Positions 27,074 to 36,494 are shown, counted from the first letter of the stretch. The stretch: DNA of 64,000 nt from Lachnospiraceae bacterium (GCA_022510525.1 JAFLTH010000003.1:16217-80216), one strand, 5' to 3'. Numbers and translations are program-made. The notes: generated by a model from the sequence alone, not told the origin.

Positions 27074-27946
27074 ATGAGTTGGTTTCAGGTCAGAACTGAC
27101 CTGGCATTGGAAGCCAGAGAAAGTATTGACGGAAAAGAAAATGAAATTCACGGAATAAAGGTTGAAGAGGAATTCGACGAAAAAAATGACATTCATATTA
27201 CCACAGTAATAATTGAGACAAAAAACGGCGCCAAGGCAATGGGAAAACCGATGGGTACCTATGTGACGCTTGAAGCTCCGGCAATGATTGAACCTGAAGA
27301 TGATTATCATCAGGAAATTTCCGATATTCTGGCCAAAGAAATAAGAAAGCTCTTATCTGATCCTGACAGGGAACAGTCAATTCTGGTCGTGGGTCTCGGG
27401 AACCGTGATGTTACGGCAGATGCGCTGGGGCCTAATGTAGTGGATAATCTTTTTATAAACAGACATATTGTAATGGAATACGGAAAAGTGGCATACAACT
27501 GCTCCAAAATGCATATGGTAAGCAGTCTGGTACCCGGAGTTATGGCCAAAACCGGAATGGAATCCGCAGAAATCATAAGGGGTGTTATTGAACAGACCTC
27601 CCCTGATCAGGTCATAGTGATTGATGCGCTTGCAGCAAGATCCACCAAGCGCCTTAACCGCACTATCCAGATTACTAATACGGGCATACATCCGGGCTCA
27701 GGTGTCGGTAATCACAGGAATGCACTTACCAGGGAGAGCCTGAATGTACCGGTTCTGGCAATCGGGGTGCCTACTGTTGTAGATGCCGCAACCATAGTGG
27801 GAGATGCCGTCGGAGAATATCCCAATTCACTTTCGGAGCTTAACAATATGTATGTGACAAGCAAGGATGTGGACTTTCAGGTACAGCAGATAAGTCATAT
27901 CCTGTGTGATGCTCTGAATAAGGCTTTGGATTTAACTATGGCATAA
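27074..27946 (+). CDS. gpr: Spore germination protease GPR
   Basis: GPR degrades small acid-soluble spore proteins at germination; it is made as a zymogen in the forespore and processes itself. The 290-residue product has the conserved N-terminal RTDLALEARE, the VVGLGNRDVTADALGP motif near residue 115, and VPTVVDAATIVGD near 240, all family hallmarks (A25 aspartic-like peptidase). I use ATG 27074 behind GAGGAATAAGGAT instead of the track's TTG. It stands before spoIIP, lepA and hemW, the same order as in B. subtilis, although the Fic gene interrupts the series here. Confidence 0.93.
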   Translation: MSWFQVRTDLALEARESIDGKENEIHGIKVEEEFDEKNDIHITTVIIETKNGAKAMGKPMGTYVTLEAPAMIEPEDDYHQEISDILAKEIRKLLSDPDREQSILVVGLGNRDVTADALGPNVVDNLFINRHIVMEYGKVAYNCSKMHMVSSLVPGVMAKTGMESAEIIRGVIEQTSPDQVIVIDALAARSTKRLNRTIQITNTGIHPGSGVGNHRNALTRESLNVPVLAIGVPTVVDAATIVGDAVGEYPNSLSELNNMYVTSKDVDFQVQQISHILCDALNKALDLTMA

Positions 27947-27977
27947 AAAGTCATATCATTATCACCTGCGCCTGATG

Positions 27978-28031
27978 CATATAATAGGGTGAAAGTAAAC
28001 TTTCACCCGCGAGTTTGAGCTATGCTCAAAC
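27978..28031 (+). promoter_or_regulatory. SpoIIP leader: sigma-E-like -10 box and two perfect hairpins
   Basis: CATATAATA at 27978 resembles the sigma-E -10 box (CATACAAT). It is followed at once by the palindrome GGGTGAAAGT-AA-ACTTTCACCC (27987-28008), then by GTTTGAGC-TAT-GCTCAAAC (28013-28031). Neither hairpin has a T-run. The first would span the expected transcription start and could be an operator or a gpr 3' structure. The track's ATG 28022 lies in the loop of the second. Confidence 0.45.
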
Positions 28032-28066
28032 ATCGCAGATTTTGGCAAGGCATGGGGGAAGTATTA

Positions 28067-29380
28067 ATGAAAAATAAGCTGCGGATTCTGCTTATTTTCA
28101 TATGTATTATGACAGTGGTGTCATTTTTGTGGGAAGTTTTTCAAAGTAAAGAAACTGAGGAAAACATTGTCGTAAATGATATGCATAACTGGCTGGAGCA
28201 GTCGTTTATGGATATCTGGATGCCCGGGGCGTCCGTGTTACAGAGCGGACAGGGCAGCTATGAGTACAATCTGACTGACCGCATTGTTATTGAAAACTTT
28301 CCGGTGCTTCTTTTTTCTATGGAACAGCCTGCGCGGCAGTATGACATAGCATTAAAAGAAAGCGACTACAATGAGCTTGTTTTACTGGAAGGTATGGATG
28401 AAGATAAAAAGGGAATAGATGAAGGCTCCCTTGAATATGGAGCCGATGCCATACATTTGGATAAGGGGTTGGAGGAAGCCCTGCTTGCCGAAAATGGGCT
28501 TATTGCGGAAAATCAGTCGGCGGCAGGTGAGGGAGATGATATTTCCGGCCAGGGTGGAGAGCGTAAAGATATGCCTTTTCGTGAGGTGGAGGAGGCATTG
28601 TACCGCTATCAGTGGGATACTCTGACCGATTATACCGATCTGGTAAAAGCTTTTTATGCAATTGATTCGACTACAACTGCGGGAAAGGAGCTTTTAAGTC
28701 TGGATAAACTTCTGTATAAAGATATGCGGATGAAAGGAGGTAACGATGCTCCTCAGATTCTGATATATCATACCCATTCCCAGGAGGCCTTTGCAGACTC
28801 CGTACCGGGAGACAGCTCCACTACAATTATAGGTGCCGGTGAAAAGCTGGCACAGACTCTTCGCGATAAATATGGTTATAATGTCATACATAATACGGAC
28901 AGTTATGATGTTCCGGCAAGGGACTATGCTTATAGCAATTCGCTTCCGGAGCTGGAAAAGCTGCTTGCAAATAATCCGACTATTGAGGTTGTAATAGATT
29001 TGCACAGGGATGAAATGCCGGCGGACAGAAGACTTGTTATGGAGCTGCAGGGCAGGCCTACGGCTCAGTTTATGTTTTTTAACGGACTCAGCAGAAATTC
29101 AAAAGGGGGAGCATTAGAATCTCTGGAAAATCCGTACATTGAAGATAATCTGGCTTTTTCATTTCAGATGCAGACTGCAAGCAATGAATATTATCCGGGG
29201 ATTGCAAGACGTATATACCTGAAAGCATATCGCTATAATATGCATCTTTGTCCCAAATCTCTGCTGATAGAGCTGGGTGCGCAGAATAATACGGTGGAGG
29301 AAATAATGAATGCCATAGATCCGCTGGCACATGTACTGCATCTGGTCCTTACAGGGGATGAGCCGGATGTGGATTATTAA
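28067..29380 (+). CDS. spoIIP: Stage II sporulation protein P
   Basis: SpoIIP is the amidase and endopeptidase that, with SpoIID and SpoIIM, thins septal peptidoglycan during forespore engulfment. I set the start at ATG 28067, with GGGGGAAG six bases upstream; the track's ATG lies in a hairpin without a ribosome binding site. The 437-residue product has one N-terminal membrane helix (LRILLIFICIMTVVSFLW). A variable acidic region follows. The catalytic domain lies at about 225-435, with the zinc ligands in IYHTHSQEAF and VVIDLHRDE. LIELGAQNNTVEEI carries the conserved C-terminal glutamate. The gene lies between gpr and lepA as in B. subtilis. Confidence 0.93.
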   Translation: MKNKLRILLIFICIMTVVSFLWEVFQSKETEENIVVNDMHNWLEQSFMDIWMPGASVLQSGQGSYEYNLTDRIVIENFPVLLFSMEQPARQYDIALKESDYNELVLLEGMDEDKKGIDEGSLEYGADAIHLDKGLEEALLAENGLIAENQSAAGEGDDISGQGGERKDMPFREVEEALYRYQWDTLTDYTDLVKAFYAIDSTTTAGKELLSLDKLLYKDMRMKGGNDAPQILIYHTHSQEAFADSVPGDSSTTIIGAGEKLAQTLRDKYGYNVIHNTDSYDVPARDYAYSNSLPELEKLLANNPTIEVVIDLHRDEMPADRRLVMELQGRPTAQFMFFNGLSRNSKGGALESLENPYIEDNLAFSFQMQTASNEYYPGIARRIYLKAYRYNMHLCPKSLLIELGAQNNTVEEIMNAIDPLAHVLHLVLTGDEPDVDY

Positions 29381-29447
29381 TAATAGACATTGCCTTATGA
29401 ATTTGATATTATATTAAAATGAATAAGTAGAAAGGCAAAATATAGAA

Positions 29448-31262
29448 ATGGAAACCATAGATAAAAGCAGAATCAGGAATTTTTGCATAGTAGCGCATAT
29501 CGACCACGGTAAATCCACTCTGGCGGACCGTATTATAGAAAAGACAGGACTTCTGACCAGCCGTGAGATGCAGGCTCAGGTTCTTGATAATATGGAACTG
29601 GAGCGGGAGAGAGGTATTACCATCAAAGCGCAGACGGTGCGCATCATATATAAGGCAAAAGACGGACAGGAATATATTTTTAATCTGATAGATACCCCGG
29701 GACATGTGGATTTTAACTACGAGGTCAGCAGGAGCCTTGCAGCCTGTGATGGGGCAATCCTTGTTGTGGATGCCGCTCAGGGCATTGAGGCGCAGACTCT
29801 TGCCAACGTCTACCTTGCGCTGGACCATGATCTTGACGTGTTTCCGGTCATCAATAAGATAGACCTTCCGAGTGCGGAGCCTGAGCGTGTAAAAAATGAA
29901 ATAGAGGATGTAATAGGAATAGAAGCGCAGGATGCCCCGCTTATTTCCGCCAAGAACGGTATAGGAATAGAGGATGTGCTTGAGGCAATAGTTGAAAAAA
30001 TCCCTGCGCCCACCGGCAGCCGGGACAACCCCCTGCAGGCACTTATCTTTGATTCTGTCTATGATTCCTACAAAGGTGTCATAGTATTTTGCCGCATCAT
30101 GGAAGGTGTTGTACGCAAAGGCACTCATATAAAGATGATGGCAACGGGAGCGGAAGCGGAAGTCGTGGAAGTCGGATATTTCGGGGCAGGACAGTTTATT
30201 CCCTGTGAAGAACTTTCTGCCGGTCTGGTAGGCTATCTGACCGCTTCCATTAAAAACGTAAAAGATACTGCGGTAGGTGATACAATAACAGATGTTATGA
30301 AACCCTGTGACTCACCACTTCCCGGATATAAAAAAGTCAATTCCATGGTTTATTGCGGAATGTATCCCGCAGACGGCGCCAAATACCCCGACCTTCGGGA
30401 TGCGCTTGAGAAACTTAAGTTAAACGATGCTTCCTTAAATTATGAGCCGGAGACCTCAATAGCCCTTGGCTTTGGTTTCCGCTGCGGTTTCCTGGGGCTT
30501 TTGCACCTGGAAATCATACAGGAACGTCTGGAAAGGGAATATAATCTGGATCTGGTAACAACCGCACCCGGAGTTATCTACAAGGTGCATAAGACAAACG
30601 GGGAAGTTATTGAACTCACCAATCCTTCCAATCTCCCCGATCTTTCGGAGATTGATTACATGGAAGAACCTGTGGTAAGTTCGGAGATAATGGTAACGAC
30701 GGAGTTTATCGGTCCTATTATGCAGCTTTGTCAGGAAAGACGCGGCCGCTATATAAGTACGGAATATATCGAGGCAACCAGAGCCTTGATAAAATATGAC
30801 CTGCCTTTAAATGAGATAATCTATGACTTTTTTGATGCGCTTAAGTCGCGTTCAAGGGGTTATGCATCTTTTGACTATGAGATGAAAGGTTATGAAGAAG
30901 CCAAACTGGTAAAACTTGATATATTGGTTAACCGTGAAGAGGTTGACGCCCTTTCGTTTATAGTACATGCCGACAGCGCATACGAAAGAGGGCGCAGGAT
31001 GTGTGAAAAGCTTAAGGAGGAGATTCCCCGTCACTTATTTGAAATCCCGATTCAGGCAGCGGTAGGCGGCAAGATAATAGCAAGAGAGACTGTTAAGGCA
31101 ATGCGTAAGGATGTGCTTGCAAAATGCTACGGCGGCGATATTACCCGTAAGAAGAAGCTGCTTGAGAAGCAGAAAGAGGGTAAGAAGAGAATGCGGCAGA
31201 TTGGAAATGTGGAGATACCCCAGAGTGCGTTTATGAGTGTGCTTAAGCTGGATAATGATTGA
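29448..31262 (+). CDS. lepA: Elongation factor 4 (LepA)
   Basis: LepA is a ribosome-bound GTPase linked to initiation or back-translocation. The 604-residue product has the full set of GTP motifs: AHIDHGKST (G1), RGITIKAQ (G2), DTPGHVDF (G3) and NKIDLPSA (G4). The EF-G-like domains and the LepA-specific C-terminal domain follow, ending with [23 protein letters not shown]. The length is normal. The start follows GAAAGG. In many Firmicutes hemW follows directly; here a Fic gene stands between them. Confidence 0.97.
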   Translation: METIDKSRIRNFCIVAHIDHGKSTLADRIIEKTGLLTSREMQAQVLDNMELERERGITIKAQTVRIIYKAKDGQEYIFNLIDTPGHVDFNYEVSRSLAACDGAILVVDAAQGIEAQTLANVYLALDHDLDVFPVINKIDLPSAEPERVKNEIEDVIGIEAQDAPLISAKNGIGIEDVLEAIVEKIPAPTGSRDNPLQALIFDSVYDSYKGVIVFCRIMEGVVRKGTHIKMMATGAEAEVVEVGYFGAGQFIPCEELSAGLVGYLTASIKNVKDTAVGDTITDVMKPCDSPLPGYKKVNSMVYCGMYPADGAKYPDLRDALEKLKLNDASLNYEPETSIALGFGFRCGFLGLLHLEIIQERLEREYNLDLVTTAPGVIYKVHKTNGEVIELTNPSNLPDLSEIDYMEEPVVSSEIMVTTEFIGPIMQLCQERRGRYISTEYIEATRALIKYDLPLNEIIYDFFDALKSRSRGYASFDYEMKGYEEAKLVKLDILVNREEVDALSFIVHADSAYERGRRMCEKLKEEIPRHLFEIPIQAAVGGKIIARETVKAMRKDVLAKCYGGDITRKKKLLEKQKEGKKRMRQIGNVEIPQSAFMSVLKLDND

Positions 31263-31300
31263 TTATAGGCATATACAGATTCTAAGAAAGGATTGCTTTA

Positions 31301-31903
31301 ATGTTAAAGAATAAGTTTGGAATCACCGATTCCGTAGAACTTGCGAAAACAGAGGAAAAATTGAGTAAAAAAAGAGCTGCACAATTATTCGAAAACGGAT
31401 ATTTGGCCGCTATGGAGGCAGGAACATTCAATACTCTTGCTAAAATACATGACTATCTTTTTAACGAAATATATGAGTTTGCAGGTAAGCTTCGTGATGT
31501 TAATCTTGCAAAAGGCAATTTCCGGTTTGTTCCGGTTATGTACCTTGGAGCGGCTCTTGAAAATATAGATAAAATGCCTCAATCGACTTTTGATGAAATT
31601 ATTGAAAAGTATGTAGAAATGAACGTGGCACATCCTTTCCGTGAGGGCAATGGACGCAGTATGCGTATTTGGCTTGATCTTATGCTGAAAAAAGAGCTGA
31701 ATCTTGTAATTGACTGGAGCATTGTAGATAAAGATGAATATCTGTCGGCGATGGAAAGGAGCCCAGTCAATGATATTGAGATTAAACATCTTCTGAAAAA
31801 GGCTTTGACAGATAAAACAACGGACCGTGATGTGTATATGAAGGGCATTGACCACAGTTATTATTATGAGGGCTACTCTCTTTATAAAGCTGAGGAACTA
31901 TAA
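31301..31903 (+). CDS. Class III Fic-domain AMP transferase
   Basis: Fic enzymes transfer AMP (or other nucleotide parts) to target proteins. The 200-residue product has the complete active-site motif HPFREGNGRSMR near residue 107. FAGKLRDVNLAKGNF near residue 55 matches the beta-hairpin (flap) region that positions the target. The C-terminus carries SYYYEG, which fits the [S/T]xxxE[G/N] inhibitory helix of class III (NmFic-like) single-domain Fic proteins, so it is probably self-inhibited and needs no antitoxin. The start follows AAGGATT. It is inserted between lepA and hemW, 38 bases after the first and one base before the second. The target is unknown; the NmFic target is DNA gyrase, but that cannot be assumed here. 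Confidence 0.88.
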   Translation: MLKNKFGITDSVELAKTEEKLSKKRAAQLFENGYLAAMEAGTFNTLAKIHDYLFNEIYEFAGKLRDVNLAKGNFRFVPVMYLGAALENIDKMPQSTFDEIIEKYVEMNVAHPFREGNGRSMRIWLDLMLKKELNLVIDWSIVDKDEYLSAMERSPVNDIEIKHLLKKALTDKTTDRDVYMKGIDHSYYYEGYSLYKAEEL

Positions 31904-31904
31904 C

Positions 31905-33086
31905 ATGAGCAATCTTATTCCGTTAAGCGTATACATTCACATCCCGTTTTGCATAAGAAAATGCCTCTACTGTGATTTTCTGTCGTATCCGGCGTCTGAT
32001 AATGAGAAACATTCTTATATTAGTGCGCTGGTATCTGAAATAGAACAACAATCCCGATTTTATGATTCTCATAGCATAATTTCAGTTTTTATAGGTGGAG
32101 GAACTCCGTCCGTTCTGGATGCGAGCGCCATAGAAACTATATTATGTAAACTTAAAACCTGTTTTCACATTGAGAATAAACCTGAAATTACGATTGAGGT
32201 TAATCCCGGCACGGTAACAGAAGAAAAACTGGCTTCATATTTACGTTCAGGCATCAACCGCCTCAGCATTGGTCTGCAGAGCGCGGATGATGAAGAACTT
32301 AAGATTCTTGGAAGAATCCATAATTATGCGGCATTTTGCGATACTTACGAACTTGCAAGAAAAGCGGGTTTTAAGAATATCAATGTTGATCTTATGTCGG
32401 CGATTCCGGGACAGACTGCGGATTCATACCGTGCAACCCTTGAGAAAATACTTGAATATGGACCGGAGCATATTTCGGCATACAGTCTGATTCTGGAAGA
32501 GGGTACGTGGTTTTATGAAAATCGGGATAAACTTGAACTTCTGACGGAAGATGAAGACAGACTTCTTTATGAAATGACCGAGAAGATGCTCTCTGCGCAG
32601 GGCTATCATCGCTATGAGATTTCCAATTATGCTAAGAATGGATATGAATGTATACACAATAAGGTATACTGGCAAAGAGGAGATTATGTGGGCTTTGGAC
32701 TGGGAGCTGCATCAATGATTGGGGATGTGCGTTGGAATAATACACATGAAATAAATAAATATCAGATGTTATTAAATGAAGACGATATATTACCATATGA
32801 GAATAATATGCTGTCAAATAAATGCAATACGTTATTACATGAAAATAAGCACTGCCTATCAAAAGAGGAACAGATGGAAGAATTTATGTTCCTTGGTCTG
32901 CGTCTGATAAAAGGTGTAAAGAAAGATGATTTTATGGAAAAATTTGGAGTACCTATTGAAGATGTTTATGGAGAAGTGATAGAAAAGCTGCAAAAAGACG
33001 GACTTGTCACGGTTGACGACTCAATACGCCTTACGCCTTACGGCATAGATATCAGTAATTATGTTATGGCGCAATTTTTGTTTTAA
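31905..33086 (+). CDS. hemW: Radical SAM heme chaperone HemW
   Basis: HemW (formerly HemN-like) binds heme and an iron-sulfur cluster and delivers heme to respiratory enzymes; it is not the coproporphyrinogen oxidase. I use ATG 31905 behind GAGGAAC; the track's ATG lies inside the Fic gene. The 393-residue product has the radical SAM motif CIRKCLYC (CxxxCxxC) near residue 16. FIGGGTPSVL is the SAM-binding GGGTPS motif. A low-complexity Asn-rich stretch (LPYENNMLSNKCN) at about residues 290-315 is an unusual insertion before the C-terminal HemN-type domain. It begins one base after the Fic stop. Confidence 0.93.
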   Translation: MSNLIPLSVYIHIPFCIRKCLYCDFLSYPASDNEKHSYISALVSEIEQQSRFYDSHSIISVFIGGGTPSVLDASAIETILCKLKTCFHIENKPEITIEVNPGTVTEEKLASYLRSGINRLSIGLQSADDEELKILGRIHNYAAFCDTYELARKAGFKNINVDLMSAIPGQTADSYRATLEKILEYGPEHISAYSLILEEGTWFYENRDKLELLTEDEDRLLYEMTEKMLSAQGYHRYEISNYAKNGYECIHNKVYWQRGDYVGFGLGAASMIGDVRWNNTHEINKYQMLLNEDDILPYENNMLSNKCNTLLHENKHCLSKEEQMEEFMFLGLRLIKGVKKDDFMEKFGVPIEDVYGEVIEKLQKDGLVTVDDSIRLTPYGIDISNYVMAQFLF

Positions 33087-33181
33087 GTTATATACAAGAT
33101 TGTATTGAATTTTATACAATAAATTAGTATAATAATCTTATCAATGTAAAATAGCCATGCTTTATTTTTGTGTGGAAAGGC

Positions 33182-33209
33182 ACTTGAACTGTCCCGAAGT
33201 CATAGAATA
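33182..33209 (+). promoter_or_regulatory. Sigma-K/E-like promoter of sigK
   Basis: AC, 17 bases, CATAGAATA fits AC-N16/17-CATAnnnTA. It lies 27 bases before the TTG start and would allow autoregulation, as known for sigK. A separate inverted repeat, ATTGTAT-N8-ATACAAT, lies at 33099-33120. Confidence 0.5.
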
Positions 33210-33235
33210 GAGTAAATGAACTTTGGGGGCTTCTT

Positions 33236-33865
33236 TTGAAAACATTTAAGCAGCCGCTTACAGCTAAAGAAGAAGCCGAATACCTTCAACAGCTTAAGGC
33301 GGGAGACTTAAGGCAAAGGCAGAGAGCCAAAGATATATTGGTTGAGCATAACCTTCGTCTGGTTGCGCATATTGCGAAAAAGTATCAGAATGTTGATGAG
33401 GATATGGAAGATTTGATTTCAACCGGCACGATCGGACTCATTAAGGCTATAGATTCTTTTGATGCAGGAAAAGGCAAGCTTAGCACATATGCTTCAAGAT
33501 GTATTGATAATGAACTCTTGATGCTGCTTAGAGCCAAAAAGAAAAAATCCAGAGAGGTATCGCTTTACGAACCGATAGGAACGGATAGAGAAGGTAATGA
33601 AATAAATCTGCTGGATATCATTGAACAGGAACAGACTGATGTTATAGAGCAGATGGAAGTAAAAGAACATTTAAAACGTTTGTCGGGTCTTATAAACGAA
33701 AAGCTGGATGAACGGGAAAAAGAAATACTTACCTTGCGTTACGGACTGAGTGACGATAAAGAAGTTACGCAGCGTGAAATAGGTAAAAATCTGGGTATTT
33801 CAAGAAGCTATGTCTCGAGAATTGAAAAAAAGGCTTTGGAGAAACTACGGGAAGGCTTTGAATAG
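33236..33865 (+). CDS. sigK: Sporulation sigma factor, late mother cell (SigK)
   Basis: SigK directs late mother-cell transcription during sporulation. The 209-residue product has region 2 at about residues 45-115 (LVAHIAKKYQNVDEDMEDLISTGTIGLIKAIDSFD) and region 4 at about 155-205 (REKEILTLRYGL, then the helix-turn-helix TQREIGKNLGISRSYVSRIEKKALEKL). There is no region 1.1. The spacing and sequence are closest to SigK among sporulation sigmas, with SigE the main alternative. The frame is uninterrupted, so no skin element splits it. The start is TTG. It may carry a short pro-sequence of up to about 20 residues, but this is not clear. An HD protein gene and pilT follow. Confidence 0.82.
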   Translation: MKTFKQPLTAKEEAEYLQQLKAGDLRQRQRAKDILVEHNLRLVAHIAKKYQNVDEDMEDLISTGTIGLIKAIDSFDAGKGKLSTYASRCIDNELLMLLRAKKKKSREVSLYEPIGTDREGNEINLLDIIEQEQTDVIEQMEVKEHLKRLSGLINEKLDEREKEILTLRYGLSDDKEVTQREIGKNLGISRSYVSRIEKKALEKLREGFE

Positions 33866-33891
33866 ACAGATATACAAGGAGATGAATTAAT

Positions 33892-35097
33892 ATGATCTTT
33901 GTAAAAACAGATGACTTAAAGACGGGAATGAGGCTGGCACGGCCTGTCTATAACAAAAACGGAGTTTTGCTGTATGAGAGGGATTCCAAACTTACATATC
34001 AGGGCATTACCAGTATTAAAAATTTTGGTCTGATTGGTATTTTTGTGCTTGAACCGGCAGAACCCGTCCCGCCTATGACAGAGGATGATATATATTTTGA
34101 GCGGTTTCAGACGATATATGTATTTGCCATAAAAGAAGAGCTGGATAATATTTTACAGACCAAGAGGCAGGCCAAGATGCAGTCGATTACCGCCAATATA
34201 ATCAAGAATTACGGTCATCTGGACAGAAAAATATACTTTATGCAGAATCTGCGCAGTAAGGAAGACTATACTTATAAACACTCTTTGAATGTCGCTATGC
34301 TGTGCGCAATGATAGCACATACCATGAACATAACGGTCGGGGAACAACTTGATACCGTTACGGCAGCCATAGTACACGATATCGGTAAGCTTGCGGCTCC
34401 CAAAGAGGTAATGATGAGTGACAACTGGACTGAGCTGGAAAAAGGACAGATCAAAGCTGCGGAAATTGCGGGATTTGGCATAATAGAACAGACCTTCGCC
34501 GTAACACCCAATATTAAGCGCATATGCATGCAGGCGCAGAAGAATATTGAAAGTCTGGAAAAAGGCGAAGATGTAGATAATTCCAAGATGATTATGGGAG
34601 CCAGGATATTATCTGTTGCGGAGACTTTTGACACCATGACCGCAATGCAGATTGACAAACCACCGGCATCCGAGGTTGCCGCACTGAAGTATTTGATGCA
34701 GCATCCGGACTACTTTGATGAAAAGGTGGTAAAAGCTTTAATAGATTCCGTCAAGATTCTGTTTGCCGGAGTCAGCATTGAGCTTAATACCGGAGAGAAA
34801 GGACTGGTACTTTCGGAAAATCCGGTAAATGTTTTAAAACCTATGATACTTACATATACGGATAACAAGCTGATAGACCTTTACAGTAAAGAATATGACG
34901 GAAAACTTGAAATTGTCGATATAATGAAGACAATGGATAACCGCCATATTGTGAATAGGGCACTTATGGAGAAGTTCGGTATTAAACCTCAGGAAAAAAC
35001 ATATACCGGCGCATCTCCAAGTATGGAGGAGCAGCCATCCGGTGAAGATAATACACAGGATGGCGAAACTGAGGAATATGTTCCCGGTGCTGTTTAA
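33892..35097 (+). CDS. HD-domain protein with degenerate HD-GYP motif
   Basis: The 401-residue product has an N-terminal domain (1-100) of the kind that precedes HD-GYP domains in other bacteria (DLKTGMRLARPVYNKNGVLL). The HD core then follows: YKHSLNVAMLCAMIAHTM, with IVHDIGKLAAPKEV as the HD pair. Active c-di-GMP phosphodiesterases continue with HPxxG, HHExxDGxGYP and further metal ligands. Here the first is replaced by KAAEIAGFGII and the GYP segment is missing. The HD pair suggests metal binding, but c-di-GMP hydrolysis is doubtful; it may be a sensor or another phosphohydrolase. The tail (370-401) is acidic and disordered. Start behind AAGGAGATG. It lies between sigK and pilT and may be co-transcribed with both. 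Confidence 0.8.
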   Translation: MIFVKTDDLKTGMRLARPVYNKNGVLLYERDSKLTYQGITSIKNFGLIGIFVLEPAEPVPPMTEDDIYFERFQTIYVFAIKEELDNILQTKRQAKMQSITANIIKNYGHLDRKIYFMQNLRSKEDYTYKHSLNVAMLCAMIAHTMNITVGEQLDTVTAAIVHDIGKLAAPKEVMMSDNWTELEKGQIKAAEIAGFGIIEQTFAVTPNIKRICMQAQKNIESLEKGEDVDNSKMIMGARILSVAETFDTMTAMQIDKPPASEVAALKYLMQHPDYFDEKVVKALIDSVKILFAGVSIELNTGEKGLVLSENPVNVLKPMILTYTDNKLIDLYSKEYDGKLEIVDIMKTMDNRHIVNRALMEKFGIKPQEKTYTGASPSMEEQPSGEDNTQDGETEEYVPGAV

Positions 35098-35126
35098 AAA
35101 ATACAGGAAGAAAGAGGATATAAGCT

Positions 35127-36182
35127 ATGCCAAATATAGATGAAATTCTTAGGGTTGCAAATGCTGCGAAAGCATCGGACGTACATATTACGGTAGGCAT
35201 ACCGCCCAAAATGCGCGTATTCGGCAAACTTCTTACAATGGACTATCCGCCGTTAGGACCGCCGGATACGGAGGCACTGGTTCGTCAGATTATGACTGAG
35301 GAGCAATATACATCCTTTAAAAAACGTGGAGAGTTGGATATGTCTTTCTCTATAAGCGATGTTGGACGTTATCGTGTGAATGTCTATCAACAGAGAGGCT
35401 CTTCGGCTATGGCGTTTCGTCTTGTGGGTACAGAGATACCGTCACCGGAAGTTCTTGGAGTTCCCACATCTGTCGTAGATTTATATGAGAGAAAAAGAGG
35501 ACTTATCCTTGTCACGGGACCTACCGGAAGCGGTAAATCCACCACACTTGCAGCGATTATTAATAAAGTCAATGAAAACAGGGCTGCTCACGTAATAACG
35601 CTTGAAGACCCGATTGAGTATCTGCATCAGCATAGAAAAGCAATGGTCAACCAGCGTGAAATAGGAATGGATACAGAGAGTTATGCCAATGCGCTCAGAG
35701 CTGCGCTTCGTGAGGATCCTGATGTTATTCTGGTCGGTGAGATGCGTGATTATGAGACTATCAGTATTGCAATAACGGCTGCGGAAACCGGACATCTTGT
35801 CCTTTCCACCTTACATACCATTGGTGCGGCAAGTACCGTAGACCGTGTTATCGACGTTTTCCCGCCCCACCAGCAGCAGCAGATTCGTGTGCAGTTTGCA
35901 AATGTTCTTGAAGCGGTTATTTCGCAGCAGCTTATTCCTATCAGGGATGGTGCAGGCCGTGTGGCAGCTTTTGAGGTTATGCATGCAAACCACGCCGTAA
36001 GAAACCTCATCCGCGAGGGTAAATCCCACCAGCTTGTTTCCGTTATGCAGACTAACCGCAAGATGGGAATGATAACAATGGACGATAGCATTGCACAGCT
36101 TTACTATGAAGGGAAGATTAGCAGGGATATGGCAATCCAGTTTGCTGTTGACCCGGAAAATATGCTTAATAAGGTAAACTAA
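35127..36182 (+). CDS. pilT: Type IV pilus retraction ATPase
   Basis: PilT powers pilus retraction, giving twitching motility and DNA uptake. The 351-residue product has the PAS-like N-terminal domain (SDVHITVGIPPKMRV) and the Walker A loop GPTGSGKST near residue 132. The Asp box and Walker B follow in REDPDVILVGEMRD, with the His box GHLVLSTLHT. The AIRNLIRE motif that marks PilT occurs as AVRNLIREGK. This separates it from the extension motor PilB at 62198. It lies 8 kb from the pilus operon, behind the HD gene by 29 bases. Confidence 0.94.
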   Translation: MPNIDEILRVANAAKASDVHITVGIPPKMRVFGKLLTMDYPPLGPPDTEALVRQIMTEEQYTSFKKRGELDMSFSISDVGRYRVNVYQQRGSSAMAFRLVGTEIPSPEVLGVPTSVVDLYERKRGLILVTGPTGSGKSTTLAAIINKVNENRAAHVITLEDPIEYLHQHRKAMVNQREIGMDTESYANALRAALREDPDVILVGEMRDYETISIAITAAETGHLVLSTLHTIGAASTVDRVIDVFPPHQQQQIRVQFANVLEAVISQQLIPIRDGAGRVAAFEVMHANHAVRNLIREGKSHQLVSVMQTNRKMGMITMDDSIAQLYYEGKISRDMAIQFAVDPENMLNKVN

Positions 36183-36464
36183 TTGAGTGAACCGATCAAT
36201 ATGGCGCACTTGCATTTTAAATTGAATAGTGTTATATTATTTACACTTTGAAGTTAAAGTGCAAGTGCTGCAATTTTAAATATAATATTCTGTAGCTAAA
36301 TCATATTATTCTAATGCTGACTATAGTAACATTAGAATTTCAAAATTCTTTTTATTTCCGGCATATCGCCGATGAATTCAAAACAATTAATATATTAATG
36401 ATTTGATATCACTTGTTATTGAATCGCTTGGTTTAATTTTAGCACCTTGATAATTGAATAAGGC
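36183..36464. other. Intergenic stretch, no supported gene
   Basis: This AT-rich stretch between pilT and the first small cassette has no credible ORF. An inverted repeat, GCACTTGCA at 36206 and TGCAAGTGC at 36260, is separated by 45 bases and lacks a T-run. Near 36440 AGCACCTTGATAATTG resembles a decayed copy of the family terminator that precedes the cassettes. Confidence 0.5.
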
Positions 36465-36494
36465 TTTACACTTGCAATAAAAACCCTTTATAAT
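36465..36494 (+). promoter_or_regulatory. Promoter of small-protein cassette A
   Basis: TTTACA and TATAAT are 18 bases apart (17 if TTACAC is taken as the -35 box). The -35 lies in AAGGCTTTACAC, the same string as in the terminators. The spacer AATAAAAACCCTT is nearly identical to that of cassette B. Confidence 0.6.

Noticed and set aside
28022-28066. Upstream ATG of the spoIIP ORF as the true start
   Set aside because: It lies in the loop of a perfect hairpin and has no ribosome binding site, whereas ATG 28067 has one.
33236-33865. sigK interrupted by a skin-like element
   Set aside because: The frame carries both region 2 and region 4 without a break.
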